64,000 nucleotides of DNA from an uncultured Alistipes sp. (GTDB lineage Bacteria > Bacteroidota > Bacteroidia > Bacteroidales > Rikenellaceae): NCBI GenBank assembly GCA_900768045.1, contig CAAGBL010000104.1, positions 74,454 through 138,453 on the forward strand, in the 5' to 3' direction. The notes under the pieces are model-generated. The model saw only the letters and a list, made by a program, of their open reading frames with translations. It was not told where the DNA came from and made no database searches. The translations under genes were made by a program, and so were the position numbers. Shown here piece by piece: positions 62,817 through 64,000 of the stretch; positions within the stretch are counted from its first letter, which is position 1; each line of letters begins with the position of its first letter.

Positions 62817-63176
62817 TGCCCAGAGGCCGTGCAGATTGCAATATTCGTACACTGCTGTCACGTTGGCTGCGCCGACGTAGACATCTGCCACGGGAGTATC
62901 TTTAAGGTCGACACGAATGCCGCCATTGTCGGTCTCGACGTAGATAAAGGCGATGTGGTGCTCAGGTGTCATAGGGTGATGAATGCTACCCACCTCAACA
63001 CGTATCTTGCCGTCGCCAAGGAGCGAGACTACAGGCATGTGCTTCTCGCCACTTGCATCTACGACGTTGGGCTCTAAAAGCTCCATCTTTTCGCCACAGC
63101 AGACCATAGGAACACCCGAATCAACAACCTTGATTGCTACATTGCCACACTTATTACACTTATAAAACTTTGTCAT
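62805..63176 (-). CDS. dfx: Desulfoferrodoxin (superoxide reductase)
   Basis: 123 residues. The N-terminal desulforedoxin-like domain has CNKCGN and VCCGEKM (four Cys for Fe centre I). The catalytic centre II has the ligand set EKHMPV, HHPMTPEHHI and CNLHGLW (four His and one Cys). It reduces superoxide to peroxide without making O2, a typical defence of anaerobes. The last three residues (NFL) and the stop codon come from the adjoining repeat. It lies 60 bases after the thioredoxin gene, possibly in one transcript. Confidence 0.93.
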   Translation of the reverse strand: MTKFYKCNKCGNVAIKVVDSGVPMVCCGEKMELLEPNVVDASGEKHMPVVSLLGDGKIRVEVGSIHHPMTPEHHIAFIYVETDNGGIRVDLKDTPVADVYVGAANVTAVYEYCNLHGLWANFL

Positions 63177-63236
63177 AATCCTAAAATTTTAATTGTTAAC
63201 AACTCAAAAATGTGTAGTACAAAAATGGTGCTACGA

Positions 63237-63587
63237 CTACTTAAGGAGTAGGTTTTCGATGTTCTCTCTAAGCTGCGCCTTGCCCATACCACCAGGCACA
63301 AGCGTAGGTTTGTCGTCAAGTGGGATATACGCAAGTGTAGGTATTGAGCGCACATTGAAGTAGGCAGCAAGCTCCTGCTCGTCGTCGACATTTACCTTGT
63401 AGATGTCCACCCTACCAGCATACTCCTGAGCAACCTCGTCGACAATGGGCGAGAGCATCTGACATGGTCGACACCACGCTGCGTAAAAATCGACAAGTAC
63501 GGGCTTATCGCCTAAGAATTGCCACTTGCTATTTAGCTTAGCTACCTTGTTCTCAAACTCTGCCTTGTTCAAATGTTTTGTTGTCAT
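63237..63587 (-). CDS. Thioredoxin with CRPC active site
   Basis: 116 residues. The redox site is WCRPCQ at 38-43 instead of the usual WCGPC; the cis-proline loop SIPTLAY is present and GGMGKAQL follows. No signal peptide, so cytosolic. The Arg between the cysteines should raise the positive charge near the thiol and may change redox potential or partners. It probably reduces protein disulfides together with a thioredoxin reductase not seen here. Confidence 0.9.
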   Translation of the reverse strand: MTTKHLNKAEFENKVAKLNSKWQFLGDKPVLVDFYAAWCRPCQMLSPIVDEVAQEYAGRVDIYKVNVDDEQELAAYFNVRSIPTLAYIPLDDKPTLVPGGMGKAQLRENIENLLLK

Positions 63588-63628
63588 AATCTATTTTAGT
63601 TTTTATTGTTTATCATCTTTTGTCACTG

Positions 63629-63659
63629 CAAAAATAGGGCAACTTTTTCAATAAGTCAA
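63629..63659 (-). promoter_or_regulatory. Promoter of the thioredoxin (and desulfoferrodoxin) genes
   Basis: On the minus strand TTG (complement of 63657-63659) and TATTTTTG (complement of 63629-63636) with a 20-base spacer, 42 bases upstream of the thioredoxin ATG. The stretch 63660-63788 beyond it shows nothing further. Confidence 0.65.
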
Positions 63660-63788
63660 ATTGATAATTTTTATAGGATTATCAGCAGATTTGATACCGA
63701 GGTTGTAGCGCAGTGTAGGCGGTATTTTTTGAGCTTGGTGCGCAAAAAAATATTAAGATAGGAATGCTGATTGCAGCTAATTAGAGAG

Positions 63789-63833
63789 AATTTCTTGTTA
63801 GGAGGGTGCAGATGTGGCCTTATCACGAGAAAT
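63789..63833 (-). repeat. Short 45-bp form of the cloverleaf repeat, copy I
   Basis: AATTTCTTGT ... ACGAGAAAT with only GGAGGGTGCAGATGTGGCC between; the central hairpin and one arm are missing, and a single GCAGATG apex remains. It is the first of three head-to-tail units. Confidence 0.8.
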
Positions 63834-63879
63834 AATTTTTTGTTAGAAGGGTTGCAGATGTGGCCTTATCACGAGAATT
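63834..63879 (-). repeat. Short 45-bp form of the cloverleaf repeat, copy J
   Basis: AATTTTTTGT ... ACGAGAATT with GAAGGGTTGCAGATGTGGCC between. It follows copy I directly and shares its last bases with copy K. Confidence 0.8.
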
Positions 63880-64000
63880 TTTTGTTAGAAGGGGTTAGAT
63901 TTGGCTTATCGCAAAAGTGAGCACCCGAGGATAGTACTCAAACGTACAGCCTCGGGTGCTCAGCTTTTTGGGATAGGTCAAAGATGACCCCTTATCACAA
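63876..64000 (-). repeat. Cloverleaf repeat, copy K, cut by the window end
   Basis: Starts AATTTTTTGTTAGAAGGGG; the central stem GAGCACCCGAGG pairs with CCTCGGGTGCTC around ATAGTACTCAAACGTACAG; arm 3 is GGTCA-AAGA-TGACC followed by CCCTTATCACAA at the window edge. By the pattern of the other copies a minus-strand stop codon should lie just beyond 64000. Confidence 0.82.

Overview
The window is a dense stretch of a Bacteroidales chromosome of moderate GC, most likely a Rikenellaceae/Alistipes-like gut bacterium. The lineage is inferred from: Bacteroidetes-type promoters (a TTG/TTTG box and a TAnnTTTG box 16-22 bp apart) in front of several genes; fimbrillin-like, BACON-like and DUF4465-like lipoproteins; outer-membrane beta-barrel proteins with a carboxypeptidase-regulatory N-terminus; and gene pairs such as ftsK with a LolA-like gene and parE-parC. 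The genus is not proven. About 50 genes are supported. No rRNA, tRNA, CRISPR array or intact insertion sequence was seen.

Layout. 1-4417 (minus): start of ribF, rex, a LysM/periplasmic-binding protein, a DnaQ-like exonuclease and a BACON-like lipoprotein. 4683-11192: dnaN, a nucleoside phosphorylase, glmM, a purine permease and an M20 dipeptidase. 11641-17527 (minus): a large outer-membrane barrel protein, a His/Pro-rich secreted protein and a LytS/LytTR two-component pair. 17709-22616 (minus): gamma-carbonic-anhydrase-like protein, mazG, two glycosyltransferases, rsmI and an unknown Pro-rich protein. 22981-26427 (minus): a fimbrillin-like lipoprotein preceded by a 43-residue peptide gene, a DUF4465-like lipoprotein and a LolA-like protein. 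26480-35955 (minus): ftsK, murI, aroK, parC, parE, plsC. 36074-36913 (plus): a small AT-rich island with a long structured leader, a HARE-HTH protein and a small membrane protein. 37481-39859: a TonB-receptor-like barrel protein with a G9 tract at its promoter. 40351-43224 (minus): tsf, rpsB, rpsI, rplM. 43409-54367 (minus): two lipoproteins sharing a C-terminal module, a subtilase, galM, gltX, a SIMPL protein, ychF and a ClC channel, followed by trpS. 55668-62313 (plus): oxyR, then rsfS-ftsH-cdsA-psd-perM and a stand-alone riboflavin kinase. 62805-63587 (minus): desulfoferrodoxin and thioredoxin.

The main discovery candidate is a repeat family of about 130 bp, with eight long copies (4554, 11514, 17582, 24984, 40094, 40220, 62561, 62689), one long copy cut by the window end (63876) and two 45-bp copies (63789, 63834). 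A long copy can fold as a cloverleaf: a 10-bp closing stem whose bases change in compensating pairs between copies, two small side arms, and a large central hairpin that looks like a bidirectional terminator and always carries two GTAC motifs in its loop. Every copy, or tandem group, ends exactly on the stop codon of a minus-strand gene in the same orientation, and in two genes the repeat itself supplies the last codons and the stop. Most groups are flanked by a second composite repeat made of purine-rich TAGGG blocks followed by CCCTAT/CTTCCC blocks.

Other points worth attention: mutually exclusive long helices plus a terminator in the leader of the HARE-HTH gene; candidate leaders at rpsB and the purine permease and an attenuator between rpsB and tsf; a canonical clamp-binding-like QLDLF at the very C-terminus of ParC; OxyR cysteines at exactly 199 and 208; a CRPC thioredoxin; and a stand-alone riboflavin kinase in the same window as the start of a ribF-type gene.
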